Numbered from the stretch's first letter, positions 19,658-29,307 are shown. The stretch: DNA of 64,000 nucleotides from Paenibacillus macquariensis (GCF_900156375.1 NZ_FTNK01000016.1:1-64000), one strand, 5' to 3'. Numbers and translations: made by a program. Notes: a model not told the origin generated them from the sequence alone.

Positions 19658-19700
19658 GTGATAGAATAGGATTATATGAGAAAAAGTGATAGAATAGGAT
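19658..19700. repeat. Two 15-bp direct repeats upstream of noc
   Basis: GTGATAGAATAGGAT at 19658-19672 and again at 19686-19700, period 28 bp, in the 413-bp rsmG-noc gap. Function unknown; about 2.7 helical turns apart. Confidence 0.6.
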
Positions 19701-19947
19701 AGATAGAGTATCTTACAACATGTGATGGATCATCATCATTTTTTTAAATAATTGAACCATTTAATTTGGTTGTATATGGACACAACTTTCAACTTTCAAA
19801 AAAATGTAAGTGGTCCTTAAGTGTACAGAGTGCAGTGTATCTTTGTATAGCGATAAGAAGGTGCTGGCAAGGCATGGTGGAACGTGCTACATCGTAGTAA
19901 TCCACTTTGACTCGGTACTATTATGAAACTAGGTGGTAATATACGGA

Positions 19948-20763
19948 ATGAAAGAACAATTTTCTAAGTTATTTGGCCTAACCGAGCGGACTAATGGGGA
20001 TGAAGTGAAACAAATTCCTGTCGATGACATTGTGGGAAGTCCCTTTCAACCACGTACTATTTTTGATGACAGCAAAATTGATGAACTCTGTCAGACGATT
20101 AAAACGCATGGCGTCATTCAACCTATTGTTGTTCGTTACCGGAATGATAAGTATGAGATTATTGCAGGGGAACGACGATGGAGAGCAGTTAAGAAGTTAG
20201 GTCTCGAAACAATACCTGCTATTGTTCGTGATTTCAATGATTCACAAGCAGCTTCCATCGCATTGATTGAGAACCTGCAACGTGAGGGGCTCACTTCTAT
20301 TGAAGAGGCTGTCGCTTATCAGAATCTCATTGACTTACATCAGTTAACACAAGAGAGTCTAGCTCAGCGTTTAGGTAAGAGTCAATCTACGATAGCTAAT
20401 AAGATTCGCTTGTTACACTTGCCAGTAGAAGTGAAAGAAGCTTTGATGGAGCGGAAAATCACTGAACGGCATGCGCGTGCACTTTTAGCCTTAAGTCCTG
20501 AAGCGCTGCAACTTAAGTTACTAGCAGAAGTTATTGCTAAAGAACTAAATGTAAAACAGACAGAAGCTAGAGTAGCATACTATAAAGAATCTTCTATAAT
20601 TAAGAAATCAAAAAGAATCTCATTCACTAAAGATGTTCGTCTGGCTTTAAACACCATTAGACAGTCAATTGATATGGTGTCTGGTTCGGGATTGTCAATA
20701 AAAACAACTGAGAAGGATCATGAAGATCACTACGAAATTGTAATTCAAATTCCCAAAAGATAA
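19948..20763 (+). CDS. noc: Nucleoid occlusion protein Noc
   Basis: 271 aa from ATG 19948; the reading frame opens five codons earlier at a GTG but the AGGTGG ribosome site fits the ATG. Noc is a ParB-like CTP-dependent DNA-binding protein that blocks division over the nucleoid. It has a ParB N-domain (FQPRTIFDDSKIDEL..., GERRWRAVKKLG), the helix-turn-helix QRLGKSQSTIANKIRLLHLP and a short N-terminus MKEQFSKLFGL like the amphipathic membrane helix of Noc. Its position upstream of parAB distinguishes it from parB. Confidence 0.92.
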   Translation: MKEQFSKLFGLTERTNGDEVKQIPVDDIVGSPFQPRTIFDDSKIDELCQTIKTHGVIQPIVVRYRNDKYEIIAGERRWRAVKKLGLETIPAIVRDFNDSQAASIALIENLQREGLTSIEEAVAYQNLIDLHQLTQESLAQRLGKSQSTIANKIRLLHLPVEVKEALMERKITERHARALLALSPEALQLKLLAEVIAKELNVKQTEARVAYYKESSIIKKSKRISFTKDVRLALNTIRQSIDMVSGSGLSIKTTEKDHEDHYEIVIQIPKR

Positions 20764-20779
20764 TGATGTCGGGGAAATG

Positions 20780-20806
20780 GAAGCGGCAATTGAAGCCGCT
20801 TTTTCT
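20780..20806 (+). terminator. Terminator after noc
   Basis: AAGCGGC AATTGAA GCCGCTT TTTC hairpin 17 bp after the noc stop. Confidence 0.7.
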
Positions 20807-20927
20807 CATGATATAGTCGGATTCAACTAAAAAGTGTCTGAACTAACTCAATAACATCAATTACGATACCGTATAACCATATCTCAGGAACTACACGAAG
20901 AGTCAATAATATATTGAGGTGAATTGA

Positions 20928-21689
20928 GTGTCTAAAATTATTGCCATAGCAAATCAAAAGGGCGGGGTAGGGAAAACGACAACCTCCGTTAATCTAGGTG
21001 CAGGCATGGCGTCTTTAGGTAAAAGAGTGCTTCTCGTTGACATAGACCCGCAAGGCAACACAACTAGTGGTGTTGGAATTAATAAGGCTGATGTGGAAAA
21101 CTGCATTTATGATGTGATTATTAATGAAGTTCATCCGAATGATGCCATTATTCATACAGAAGTAGAAGGTTTACATATCATTCCTGCCACAATTCAATTG
21201 GCTGGAGCAGAAATAGAATTGGTGCCAACCATATCTAGAGAACAACGTCTTAAGAAATCGTTGCAAATGGTTAAAGATAAATATGACTATATTATAATAG
21301 ATTGCCCACCATCCCTAGGGATACTAACCATCAACTCGCTTACGGCTGCTGATTCAGTCATTATTCCGATTCAGTGCGAATATTATGCGTTAGAGGGTTT
21401 GAGTCAGTTATTGAACTCCATTCGATTAGTTCAGAAACATTTAAATACGTCTTTACAAATTGAAGGCGTTCTATTGACGATGTTCGATGCACGAACGAAT
21501 CTTGGAATTCAAGTTATTGAGGAAGTTAAGAAATATTTCCAAGATAAAGTGTACAAGACAGTGATTGCTCGAAATGTTCGTTTGAGTGAAGCGCCATCAC
21601 ACGGAAAATCGATTATTACGTATGATCCACGCTCTAAAGGAGCAGAAGCATACTTAGAGTTGGCAAAGGAAGTGATTTCATATGAATAA
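20928..21689 (+). CDS. parA: Chromosome partitioning ATPase ParA/Soj
   Basis: 253 aa, GTG start with GAGGTGA. Deviant Walker A KGGVGKTTTSVNLG at about 11-24, Walker A' DIDPQGNTTSG near 40 and DCPPSLGILT near 125. Acts with ParB-parS on origin segregation and modulates DnaA in Bacillus. Overlaps parB by 8 bp. Confidence 0.97.
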   Translation: MSKIIAIANQKGGVGKTTTSVNLGAGMASLGKRVLLVDIDPQGNTTSGVGINKADVENCIYDVIINEVHPNDAIIHTEVEGLHIIPATIQLAGAEIELVPTISREQRLKKSLQMVKDKYDYIIIDCPPSLGILTINSLTAADSVIIPIQCEYYALEGLSQLLNSIRLVQKHLNTSLQIEGVLLTMFDARTNLGIQVIEEVKKYFQDKVYKTVIARNVRLSEAPSHGKSIITYDPRSKGAEAYLELAKEVISYE

Positions 21690-22530
21690 GCGTTTGGGTA
21701 GGGGGTTGGATGCATTAATCCCATCCCTGTCGATTAACGATGATGATAAGATTGTTGAGATTTCACTGAATCAATTACGTGCTAATCCTTATCAGCCTCG
21801 CAAAGAATTCAAGGAAGAAGCTATTCATGAATTAGCGGAGTCTATTCGTCAGCATGGTGTCATTCAGCCAATCATCGTTCGTAGTGTTATCAAAGGGTAT
21901 GAGATCATCGCCGGTGAACGTCGCTTTCGGGCATCTCAATATTGTGGCAAAGCTACGATTCCAGCTGTTGTTCGCAACTTTACTGATCAACAGGTGATGG
22001 AGATTGCATTGATTGAGAATTTACAACGCGAGAACTTAAATGCTATGGAAATTGCAGTTGCATATCAAGGGCTGATGGAACAATATGATTTAACACAAGA
22101 AGAGCTTTCACTTAAAGTGGGTAAATCGAGATCTCATATTGCAAACTTTTTGCGCTTGTTGTCATTGCCTGAAGAAGTTAAAGATTATGTTTCACGTGGA
22201 ACATTATCTATGGGTCATGCAAGAGCTGTCGTAGGAATCAAAGATCCAGTGGTTATTAAACAATTAGCAAAACAATGTGTAGAAAATGAGTGGAGTGTAA
22301 GAGAGCTGGAGGAAACGGTAAAATATTTGGATCGTAAACCTGTAGAAACTCAAAAACCGACGTCTAAGAAAAATGATCCTTATATTGATCATTTAGAAGA
22401 GTCACTTCGTGATCGCTTCCATACAACAGTGAAGATTAAACACAACAAAGAAGATAAAGGTAAGATTGAATTGAATTATTACAGCAAACAAGATTTAGAA
22501 CGACTATTGGAACTGTTGCAACAGGTATAG
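21682..22530 (+). CDS. parB: Chromosome partitioning protein ParB/Spo0J
   Basis: 282 aa. ParB N-domain with CTP-binding motifs GERRFRASQYCG and LIENLQRENLN, HTH KVGKSRSHIANFLRLLSLP, and a C-terminal dimerisation region. It loads at parS and spreads. A parS site lies inside its own coding sequence (22188-22203), as in B. subtilis spo0J. Confidence 0.97.
   Translation: MNKRLGRGLDALIPSLSINDDDKIVEISLNQLRANPYQPRKEFKEEAIHELAESIRQHGVIQPIIVRSVIKGYEIIAGERRFRASQYCGKATIPAVVRNFTDQQVMEIALIENLQRENLNAMEIAVAYQGLMEQYDLTQEELSLKVGKSRSHIANFLRLLSLPEEVKDYVSRGTLSMGHARAVVGIKDPVVIKQLAKQCVENEWSVRELEETVKYLDRKPVETQKPTSKKNDPYIDHLEESLRDRFHTTVKIKHNKEDKGKIELNYYSKQDLERLLELLQQV
22188..22203. promoter_or_regulatory. parS site inside parB
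   Basis: TGTTTCACGTGGAACA, one base from the palindromic consensus and, read on the other strand, the same 16-mer as the parS known inside B. subtilis spo0J. It encodes VSRGT in ParB. Confidence 0.9.
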
Positions 22531-22585
22531 AAGTAAGAGAATCATTTCTATTATATATCGATCACGAAATAGAGTGATTGAGAGA

Positions 22586-22632
22586 GAGCATATCTGGTTT
22601 GTTTTCCATCATAGGAAAAGGATATGCTTTTC
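22586..22632 (+). terminator. Probable terminator after parB
   Basis: AGCATATC ... GATATGCT with an inner TTTTCC/GGAAAA pairing, followed by TTTTCTGC. T run is short, so moderate confidence. Confidence 0.5.
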
Positions 22633-22654
22633 TGCTTTTAGAGGAGGGTCCTAG

Positions 22655-23803
22655 TTGAATTCAATTATTTACTTAGATCATGCCGCTACCTCGTGGCCGA
22701 AACCTCCAGGTGTCCTTCAAGCTATGCAGATCGCGATGGAACACTCAGCTGCTAATCCAGGTAGAGGAAGTCATGCTATGGCTGTTAAGGCAAGTCGTGT
22801 GCTATTCGAAGCTAGAATGCAATTAGCGAGGCTATTCCATGTTAGGAATGCCAATGACATCATATTTACACCGAATACAACGATGGCGCTGAATATGGCG
22901 ATAAAAGGATTGTTAAAAGAGGGAGACCATGTTGTTGCTACAATGGTAGAACATAATTCTGTTCGACGACCGTTGGAATACTTGAAGAGAACACTAGGTA
23001 TTACTGTTGATTACGTCAAGGTTAACGACAAAGGTGAATTAAATCTAAGAGATGTAGAAATGGCATTGAAGCAACCAACTGCCTTAGTTGTATGCAATCA
23101 TAGTTCAAATTTATTAGGGAGTATATTGCCTGTAGAGGATATAGGTAGATTAGCTCACAGTTGTGGAGCAATCTTCTTGGTAGATGCCGCTCAAAGTGCA
23201 GGAATCCTTGATATAGATGTGGAACGGATGAACATCGATCTGTTGGCTTTTCCAGGTCACAAAGGTCTACTAGGCCCGCAGGGGACGGGAGGGCTCTACA
23301 TTGCCCCTCACGTTGATCTGGAGCCGATGCTACATGGCGGGACTGGAAGTCAGTCTGAGGAGAAGGAGCAACCTACGGTTAGGCCTGATCGGTATGAAGC
23401 AGGGACGCCGAATACGGTGGGTATTGGTGGCTTACGCGCAGGGGTAGACAAAGTGATTGAGCTTACTCCTAAATGGATATATACTCATGAGTGGAATCTC
23501 ACCCAACAACTATTGATAGGATTAGAAGATATCCCTAATATCAATTTATTAGGACCGGATAAGGGCATGCCTCGTACGGGTATTGTTTCTTTTGTAATTG
23601 ATCATCATGATTCATCTGAAATTGCATTTCGATTAGATCGTGAATTCGGAATTGCTGTGAGAGCAGGACTTCATTGTACGCCATTAGCGCATTATGCTGT
23701 TCATACAGAACAAACTGGAGCAGTACGTGCTAGTGTAGGGGTTAGTACAACAGAGGTAGAAGTCGAATCTCTGATAAGAGCTATGAAGCATTTATGTAAA
23801 TAA
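22655..23803 (+). CDS. Class V aminotransferase, cysteine desulfurase-like
   Basis: 382 aa, TTG start with GAGGAGGG upstream. PLP enzyme: YLDHAATSWPKPP at the start, NHSSNLLGSILPV near 149, VDAAQSAG near 178-185, and the PLP lysine in FPGHKGLLGPQGTGGLY (near 205). The catalytic-loop cysteine is seen in GIAVRAGLHCTPLAH near 345, as in cysteine desulfurases of the family that starts DNAATS. It probably donates sulfur from cysteine; the acceptor is unknown. It is downstream of parAB in its own transcription unit. Confidence 0.87.
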   Translation: MNSIIYLDHAATSWPKPPGVLQAMQIAMEHSAANPGRGSHAMAVKASRVLFEARMQLARLFHVRNANDIIFTPNTTMALNMAIKGLLKEGDHVVATMVEHNSVRRPLEYLKRTLGITVDYVKVNDKGELNLRDVEMALKQPTALVVCNHSSNLLGSILPVEDIGRLAHSCGAIFLVDAAQSAGILDIDVERMNIDLLAFPGHKGLLGPQGTGGLYIAPHVDLEPMLHGGTGSQSEEKEQPTVRPDRYEAGTPNTVGIGGLRAGVDKVIELTPKWIYTHEWNLTQQLLIGLEDIPNINLLGPDKGMPRTGIVSFVIDHHDSSEIAFRLDREFGIAVRAGLHCTPLAHYAVHTEQTGAVRASVGVSTTEVEVESLIRAMKHLCK

Positions 23804-23866
23804 GAATAGACTTAAACTAATATATATAGCTCTAGTCTAAGATGAAGGAAAGGGAATGAAACATCC

Positions 23867-24367
23867 ATGTCAGAACTTAACGGTTTAATCGAGGAACATT
23901 TAGCCTTATTTATTGGAGTCATCATGTTTGTGGTGTTGATATTGTTGATTTTGATGTTTACACAGTTATCTAAACTAAACAAATTACGCCGTAGATATGA
24001 AATGATGATGTCGGGTAGTGGTGTTGAAAATCTAGAGACACTGCTTATTGATCTGAAAATGCAATTGGATAGTGTGGAAGACGATCACAAACAACAACAA
24101 AACGTATTAGATAGTACCGTAAATAAACTTCATTCTGTCAAAGGTCATGTGGGTCTAATCAGATACAATGCATTTGGAGAAAGAGGTAGCGATTTAAGCT
24201 TCTCAGTGGCGATTATGGATGATCATTCGGATGGTGTTGTACTTACTTCGATTTATAATCGGGACAACTCCTACATTTATGCCAAATCGCTTGAGAAGGG
24301 TGAGTCCAAACATGCTTTGTCAACGGAGGAAAAGGAAGCCATTACTCTCGCAAAGCAAAATATGTAG
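23867..24367 (+). CDS. DUF4446 family membrane-anchored protein
   Basis: 166 aa. One N-terminal transmembrane segment (about residues 13-36, LFIGVIMFVVLILLILMF), a coiled-coil stretch 40-95, and a C-terminal domain with VGLIRYNAFGERGSDLSFSVAIMDDHSDGVVLTSIYNRD, which is the DUF4446 hallmark. Function unknown. Its 3' end overlaps yyaC on the other strand by 26 bp. Confidence 0.85.
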   Translation: MSELNGLIEEHLALFIGVIMFVVLILLILMFTQLSKLNKLRRRYEMMMSGSGVENLETLLIDLKMQLDSVEDDHKQQQNVLDSTVNKLHSVKGHVGLIRYNAFGERGSDLSFSVAIMDDHSDGVVLTSIYNRDNSYIYAKSLEKGESKHALSTEEKEAITLAKQNM

Positions 24368-24953
24368 AGTGAGACTTCCATTCCTTTATAGCGGAGTATA
24401 GGCTTGAAGCTATAATTTCCGATAACCGCATCACAAGACTTAAACGTGTGTTTTGCAATACGAAATATTCCATGAAACCGCCGACGTTAACGATACCAGT
24501 CAAATGGATATCGCCGATCGGCGGTAATTGTTTATTTACCCCAGCCCCTGGCTTCAGAGGGCCATCAGCGACTTGAATACAGCCAATACTAGCGGATTGA
24601 CCTAGGCAAGCATCAATACCTATGATAAAAGGCTGATGAAACAACTCATGAATAGAGGTTATCGTTTCTTGTAAGTTAACCGCATGGATCGGATCATCTA
24701 ATGTGCCATAGATACGGAAGAGATGACTATTATAACGAGATAGAGAAGTGCCCACAAGCGGACCAAGGCTATCGCCCGTTGATCGATCGGTTCCAATACA
24801 CACAATGATAACAGGCTGACCTTCTTTGACTTGAGAGAGATGGAACAACAAACGGTGAATGATAGCGGAATGGATTTCAGGATCGGTATGTGGTATTTTT
24901 AAGCTAGAAGGTTGCTGTTGTTGTTGTGAAAATGGATTTGTAAGAGGGCTCAT
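24342..24953 (-). CDS. yyaC: Spore protease-like YyaC (DUF1256)
   Basis: 203 aa. Core IVCIGTDRSTGDSLGPLVGTSL (about 50-71), IIGIDACLGQSASIG near 110 and KPGAGVNKQLPPIGD near 130 match DUF1256, related in fold to the germination protease GPR. In Bacillus yyaC is a sporulation gene near parB, and the same neighbourhood holds here. The N-terminus has a Gln-rich run (QQQQQ, 10-14). It is convergent with and overlaps the DUF4446 gene. Confidence 0.9.
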   Translation of the reverse strand: MSPLTNPFSQQQQQPSSLKIPHTDPEIHSAIIHRLLFHLSQVKEGQPVIIVCIGTDRSTGDSLGPLVGTSLSRYNSHLFRIYGTLDDPIHAVNLQETITSIHELFHQPFIIGIDACLGQSASIGCIQVADGPLKPGAGVNKQLPPIGDIHLTGIVNVGGFMEYFVLQNTRLSLVMRLSEIIASSLYSAIKEWKSHSTYFALRE

Positions 24954-25121
24954 AGGATCTTCCTTTCTCGTGCGGATCGTAGTACTAGTATATGGATGAA
25001 ATGATTTATTTATACTTAGTCACATGATTAGAAATGGTAAAGTTAGAGCTATTAATATTTATCAAATCTAGTGAATGCATAATTGTAGGTTGTATATAGA
25101 AGATAAGATACAGGAGGCTGT

Positions 25122-25379
25122 ATGATGGAGAAATGGCTTCTCATTGCATTTGATTCCACTCAGCAGGCACTGAGAGCTGAAATGCTACTGGAGTATGCAG
25201 ATATTGAAATAGACTTATTTCCTACACCCAAAGATGTTACGGCGGGATGCGCACTATCTATTCTCTTTCCTGAGAAGGATCTAACTGTCGTGCAGAACAT
25301 CATTGAACAAGAGCGGGTAGAGATTCGTGGCATCTTTACAAAAAACAACTTAGAGCATTATGAAATCATCGAGATGTAA
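25122..25379 (+). CDS. DUF3343 protein
   Basis: 85 aa. LIAFDSTQQALRAEMLLEYADIEIDLFPTPKDVTAGCALSILF matches the DUF3343 pattern with its conserved GC near residue 46. Members often sit near selenium/sulfur-transfer or desulfurase genes, and a cysteine desulfurase-like gene is 1.3 kb away; a role in sulfur handling is inference only. AGGAGG precedes two adjacent ATGs; the second (25125) has better spacing. Confidence 0.85.
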   Translation: MMEKWLLIAFDSTQQALRAEMLLEYADIEIDLFPTPKDVTAGCALSILFPEKDLTVVQNIIEQERVEIRGIFTKNNLEHYEIIEM

Positions 25380-25391
25380 GGAGTGGAAATA

Positions 25392-26294
25392 TTGCAGAAT
25401 TCAGGGAATGAAATTGATACTGATACTGCGCAAGAAGTCATAGAGGAGGCGCTGAAATTTAAAGACATAGCGTGGAAGTGGCTAACAGATAGTGAGATGT
25501 GGACGGTTGTCCTCTTAGCAGCCGTAAGAATAATAATTATATTTATACTGACTCGTTTACTAATTAAAGTTGTATATAAAGTGATAGACAAGACGTTGTC
25601 TCATCAAGAGAATAGTAAGCTAAGAATGAATCCACGCCGATTTATCACGGTTGGGGGATTGCTGAAGAATACGATAACGGTAGTATGTAATTTTGTGATG
25701 TTCCTGATCGTGTTATCCGAGTTTCACTTTGATCTTGCGCCGCTATTAGCAGGAGCGGGAGTTCTAGGTTTAGCTATTGGATTCGGGGCTCAGAGCGTCG
25801 TAAAAGATGTAATCACAGGGTTCTTTATTATTCTAGAGGACCAATTTGCGGTTGGAGATGTGATTCAGACAGGCACATTTAAAGGTACCGTAGAGATGAT
25901 AGGTATTCGGACGACACGGATCGTAAGCCATACAGGAGAAGTGTATATTTTACCTAATGGTGCGATAACAACGGTTACTAATTTTTCTTTATCTAATGCA
26001 TTAGCTATTGTTGATATTCCTATTAAGAATGAACGTAATCTTCAGGATACGATTAAATTTATAGAACAAGCTTTAGTAGATACCTTTGAAAATACACCTG
26101 AAATGATCGGTTCACCACATGTGTTAGGTATTCAATCATTAAGTACAAGTGAGTATGCGCTTCGAATTGTGGCAGATTGCTTACCGACATATCGGGAAAA
26201 GGTAGAACGGCAAATCCAGATGGATGTAAAGCAAGCGATCGAGAGGGAAGAAGCGCTAGTATTACAAGCTACTAAAGGCGAGGAGGGGACTTGA
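25392..26294 (+). CDS. Small-conductance mechanosensitive channel MscS family
   Basis: 300 aa from TTG 25392, chosen because AAGGAG ends 9 nt before it; GTG 25383 overlaps that site. Transmembrane helices at about 40-60, 85-105 and 110-130. The pore-lining TM3 is glycine/alanine-rich (LLAGAGVLGLAIGFGAQSVVKDV), followed by the MscS beta domain (GDVIQTGTFKGTVEMIGIRTTRI, LPNGAITTVTNFS). It releases solutes under osmotic downshock. It lies 12 bp after the DUF3343 gene and directly before the DUF951 gene, likely one operon. Confidence 0.9.
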   Translation: MQNSGNEIDTDTAQEVIEEALKFKDIAWKWLTDSEMWTVVLLAAVRIIIIFILTRLLIKVVYKVIDKTLSHQENSKLRMNPRRFITVGGLLKNTITVVCNFVMFLIVLSEFHFDLAPLLAGAGVLGLAIGFGAQSVVKDVITGFFIILEDQFAVGDVIQTGTFKGTVEMIGIRTTRIVSHTGEVYILPNGAITTVTNFSLSNALAIVDIPIKNERNLQDTIKFIEQALVDTFENTPEMIGSPHVLGIQSLSTSEYALRIVADCLPTYREKVERQIQMDVKQAIEREEALVLQATKGEEGT

Positions 26295-26295
26295 G

Positions 26296-26520
26296 ATGGA
26301 GCGTAAGATATTTCAATTAGGTGATATCGTACAGATGAAGAAGCAACATCCATGTGGAAGTAACGAAATGGAGATTATTCGCATGGGAATGGATATTCGG
26401 ATTAAATGTGTTGGATGTCAGCATAGCGTGCTTATTCCACGTGTGAAATTTGAGAAGAATATGAAGAAAGTTCTTCGGTCCACATTGCCACCTGAGACGT
26501 CATTAGAATCAATGGATTAA
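26296..26520 (+). CDS. DUF951 protein (YyzM-like)
   Basis: 74 aa. LGDIVQMKKQHPCGSNEMEIIRMGMDIRIKCVGCQHSVLIPR is the DUF951 pattern, with Cys in HPCG and CVGC that could bind zinc. Small conserved Firmicute protein of unknown role, found near the origin in Bacillus. It follows the mscS gene by 1 bp. Confidence 0.88.
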   Translation: MERKIFQLGDIVQMKKQHPCGSNEMEIIRMGMDIRIKCVGCQHSVLIPRVKFEKNMKKVLRSTLPPETSLESMD

Positions 26521-26541
26521 GGTTATCGTTGTAACAGTCCA

Positions 26542-26571
26542 ATCTTCTACTTTAATGTAGAAGATTTTTTT
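26542..26571 (+). terminator. Terminator after the DUF951 gene
   Basis: ATCTTCTAC TTTAAT GTAGAAGAT followed by TTTTTT. Confidence 0.8.
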
Positions 26572-27552
26572 ATGTGGAGAGGATAAAGAGGAGGGTGTTC
26601 ATCCAAATATCATATTATTAATTACAATAGTAGTTTAAACATATCACGTAATGTGAGGTTTAGGTATGGCGAAGCCTTAGTTAAGAATATAAATCGATAA
26701 TTAACATGGATGGAAACGATAATATGACATAAGATTAGATAGTAATTATAATTAGGTTAGTTATTGAAATGTATTGAATTAGACACATTTACATAGTAAA
26801 ATTATACAAATAGTGCACATGAATAAACTATAAAGTGAATACGCTTACATTTTGTTAAGATACTATGTTACTGTAGCATTCATCTTTATATGAATTATTT
26901 ATCTGGATTGCTTGTAGAACAAAGTTATACGTAGCATAGCAAGTTAATGAGGTAGAAGAAGTTGTAGTGAAGTATGTGCCTCCTTCATACGGCTTTTGTG
27001 ATGGTATTCTCGATTGGGCGAGAGTTATACATATTTGATAGTTTACAAAATGGAAATGATTTATGAGCAAAGTATTTAAAACTGTGTTCTGCACCGAAAG
27101 TGAGCAATCTAGAAGGCGTGAAATATCAACCACAATATTGGATTGTAAATCTATACGTAGGTCAACTCGCATTACTTCCTTATTATAGGAATTTATTTAA
27201 GGTTACAAAAAAAGAACAAGAAGTAGAATCTTACATTTTTTGAGTTAATCGTATGTTTGATGAAATGCGAACATATTATAAATTAAATGCTTGGAATATT
27301 TTGAGATTTAGGTTATATTAATAAATAAATTGATTTTGATTATGTGTCAGCATACCTTACATACAAAAATTCATTGGGTAATCTTACCTTAAAATTGACC
27401 TGTGGTCATTATTTAATTAGTACATTGTTATGAAAAGAAAATTAGCATTCAAAAGCTTGTTTACTTCAGTTAACCGTGTGGTTACTGATATATGGAGGAT
27501 ATATTATATTCATAATATATATTATAAATTATTTAAAAGGAGGAGAATTTGC
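26572..27552. other. Gene-poor AT-rich region, possible decayed coding traces
   Basis: About 1 kb without a supportable gene. On the plus strand short stretches look protein-like in different frames, for example VKYVPPSYGFCDGILDWARV near 26958-27020 and VKYQPQYWIVNLYVGQLALL near 27119-27180, separated by stops and frame changes. This could be a decayed gene or chance. A small palindrome TGACC TGT GGTCA lies at 27396-27408, and an AT palindrome at about 27498-27530, both upstream of the ABC-transporter operon whose promoter must be here. Confidence 0.35.
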
Positions 27553-29307
27553 ATGACAAAGAAATGGAACTTAATGTTAGCGGTTTTACTTTCGCTAACG
27601 GTAGTACTCTCCGCATGTTCAGGGGGCAACAACAAAGAGGCGAATGCGCCAGCTACAACAAATGATACAAAAGAGACTGTGGATACGACTACACCTGAGA
27701 CGCCAGTTGCAGAAGATCAATCAAGTGGCTTAATCAAAGCGACTGATGTATCTCTTAATCCTGAACTAGCTAAAAACCGTAAAGACACACTGATTGTTGG
27801 TATGGTGGATCCAAAAGGGGTATTCAGCCCATTGTTTATGGAAACGGCTTATGACTTTTATGTAAACTATGCAATTTTTGATTCTTTCCTTGAAGTAAAA
27901 GCAGACGGAACTTATGTGAACAGCTTGGCTGAGAAAATTGATGTATCTGAAGATGGACTGAAATATACGTACCATCTTAAGCCAGGTGTTACTTACTCAG
28001 ATGGTAGCCCAATGAAAGCTAGCGATTACTTGTTTACAATGAAGTTGCTTCTTGATAAGAGCTATGATGGTGAATCTGATCCACTAAGTTATCATATCGT
28101 AGGTGCTAAAGAATATAACGAAGGCACATCAAGTGATATCTCAGGTATCAAAGTAATCGATGACAATACAGTAGAAGTAAGTCTTACAGAATATTCTGCG
28201 ATGAGTCCAGTAGAATTGGGCGGCGTATACATTCTGCCTGAATCTTACTATGGTAAAGGATACAAACAAGGTAATTTGGAATCTGTAAAAGCATTGAACA
28301 ACAAGCCACTTGGTAGTGGTCAATACAAAATCACAAGTTACAAAGCTGGACAAGAAATTGTACTGGCAGCTAATGAGAACTACTTCAGAGGAGCTCCAAT
28401 CGTTAAGAATGTTATCTTCAAAACAACAACAGATTCGACGAACATGGCGATGATACAATCTGGTGAAACAGATATGGATAACATCAACGTGTCAGAAGAT
28501 AACGTTGAAGAATTGAAAGCTCTTGGATTCTTGGACATCAATATCCTTCCAAACAATGGCTATGGATATATTCAATTTAACCATAACGAGAAGAAATTCC
28601 AAGATCCTAAAGTCCGTCAAGCCCTTACTTTCGGTTTGAACCGTTCGGACATCGTGAAGGGTATTTATGGACCTTATGCGGATGTTATTAACATCCCACA
28701 ATCTAAAGTATCTTGGTCATTCACAGACGAGAATATCGAAAAGTATGACTTTAATATGGAAAAAGCAAAAACATTGCTTGATGAAGCAGGTTGGGTAGTG
28801 GGTGCAAGTGGTATTCGTGAGAAAGATGGAGAGAAATTCAAAATCAATTTCTCTGCAACTGCTGACAATCCAGTTGTAGAATCATTGCTTCCAATTATGA
28901 CTACTAACTACAAAGAATTAGGTATTGAAATTGTTTCAGAAGTACTAGACTTTAATGCAATAATGGATAAGAAAACCAAAGGCGATTTCGATATGTTCTT
29001 CGCTGCATGGGGCTTGACACCAGATCCAGATAACACCGTGTTCATCACTAAAGGTGCACAGAATGACGCAGGTTATTCTAACGCTAAAGTAGATGAGTTG
29101 ATGGCTAAAGGTAAGAAAGAAATGGATATCGAGAAACGTAAAGAAATTTATAAAGAAATGTATCAAGAATTGAATAAGGATGTTCCTATGATCTTGATGT
29201 ATCAAAGAACGAATATGACAGCTGTAAATGCTAGAGCACAAGGATTTGATCTTTCGCCGTACAAGGAGTTCCCTTTCAGCTTGTATCAAGTTCAATTGGA
29301 ACAATAA
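27553..29307 (+). CDS. Peptide ABC transporter substrate-binding lipoprotein (SBP family 5)
   Basis: 584 aa from ATG 27553, preceded by AAGGAGGAG; an upstream in-frame extension is not signal-like. Signal peptide with lipobox LSAC (Cys22), then a Thr/Asn/Glu-rich linker and a family-5 solute-binding domain (LAEKIDVSEDGLKYTYHLKPGVTYSDGSPMKASDYLFTMKL, VRQALTFGLNRSDIVKGIYG). It captures oligo- or dipeptides outside the membrane for the permease encoded next. Substrate cannot be read from sequence. It is separated from the permease genes by a strong hairpin. Confidence 0.92.
   Translation: MTKKWNLMLAVLLSLTVVLSACSGGNNKEANAPATTNDTKETVDTTTPETPVAEDQSSGLIKATDVSLNPELAKNRKDTLIVGMVDPKGVFSPLFMETAYDFYVNYAIFDSFLEVKADGTYVNSLAEKIDVSEDGLKYTYHLKPGVTYSDGSPMKASDYLFTMKLLLDKSYDGESDPLSYHIVGAKEYNEGTSSDISGIKVIDDNTVEVSLTEYSAMSPVELGGVYILPESYYGKGYKQGNLESVKALNNKPLGSGQYKITSYKAGQEIVLAANENYFRGAPIVKNVIFKTTTDSTNMAMIQSGETDMDNINVSEDNVEELKALGFLDINILPNNGYGYIQFNHNEKKFQDPKVRQALTFGLNRSDIVKGIYGPYADVINIPQSKVSWSFTDENIEKYDFNMEKAKTLLDEAGWVVGASGIREKDGEKFKINFSATADNPVVESLLPIMTTNYKELGIEIVSEVLDFNAIMDKKTKGDFDMFFAAWGLTPDPDNTVFITKGAQNDAGYSNAKVDELMAKGKKEMDIEKRKEIYKEMYQELNKDVPMILMYQRTNMTAVNARAQGFDLSPYKEFPFSLYQVQLEQ

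Noticed and set aside
26855..27172. 105-aa minus-strand ORF in the intergenic kb
   Set aside because: No ribosome site, composition unlike protein, and the other strand looks more protein-like.
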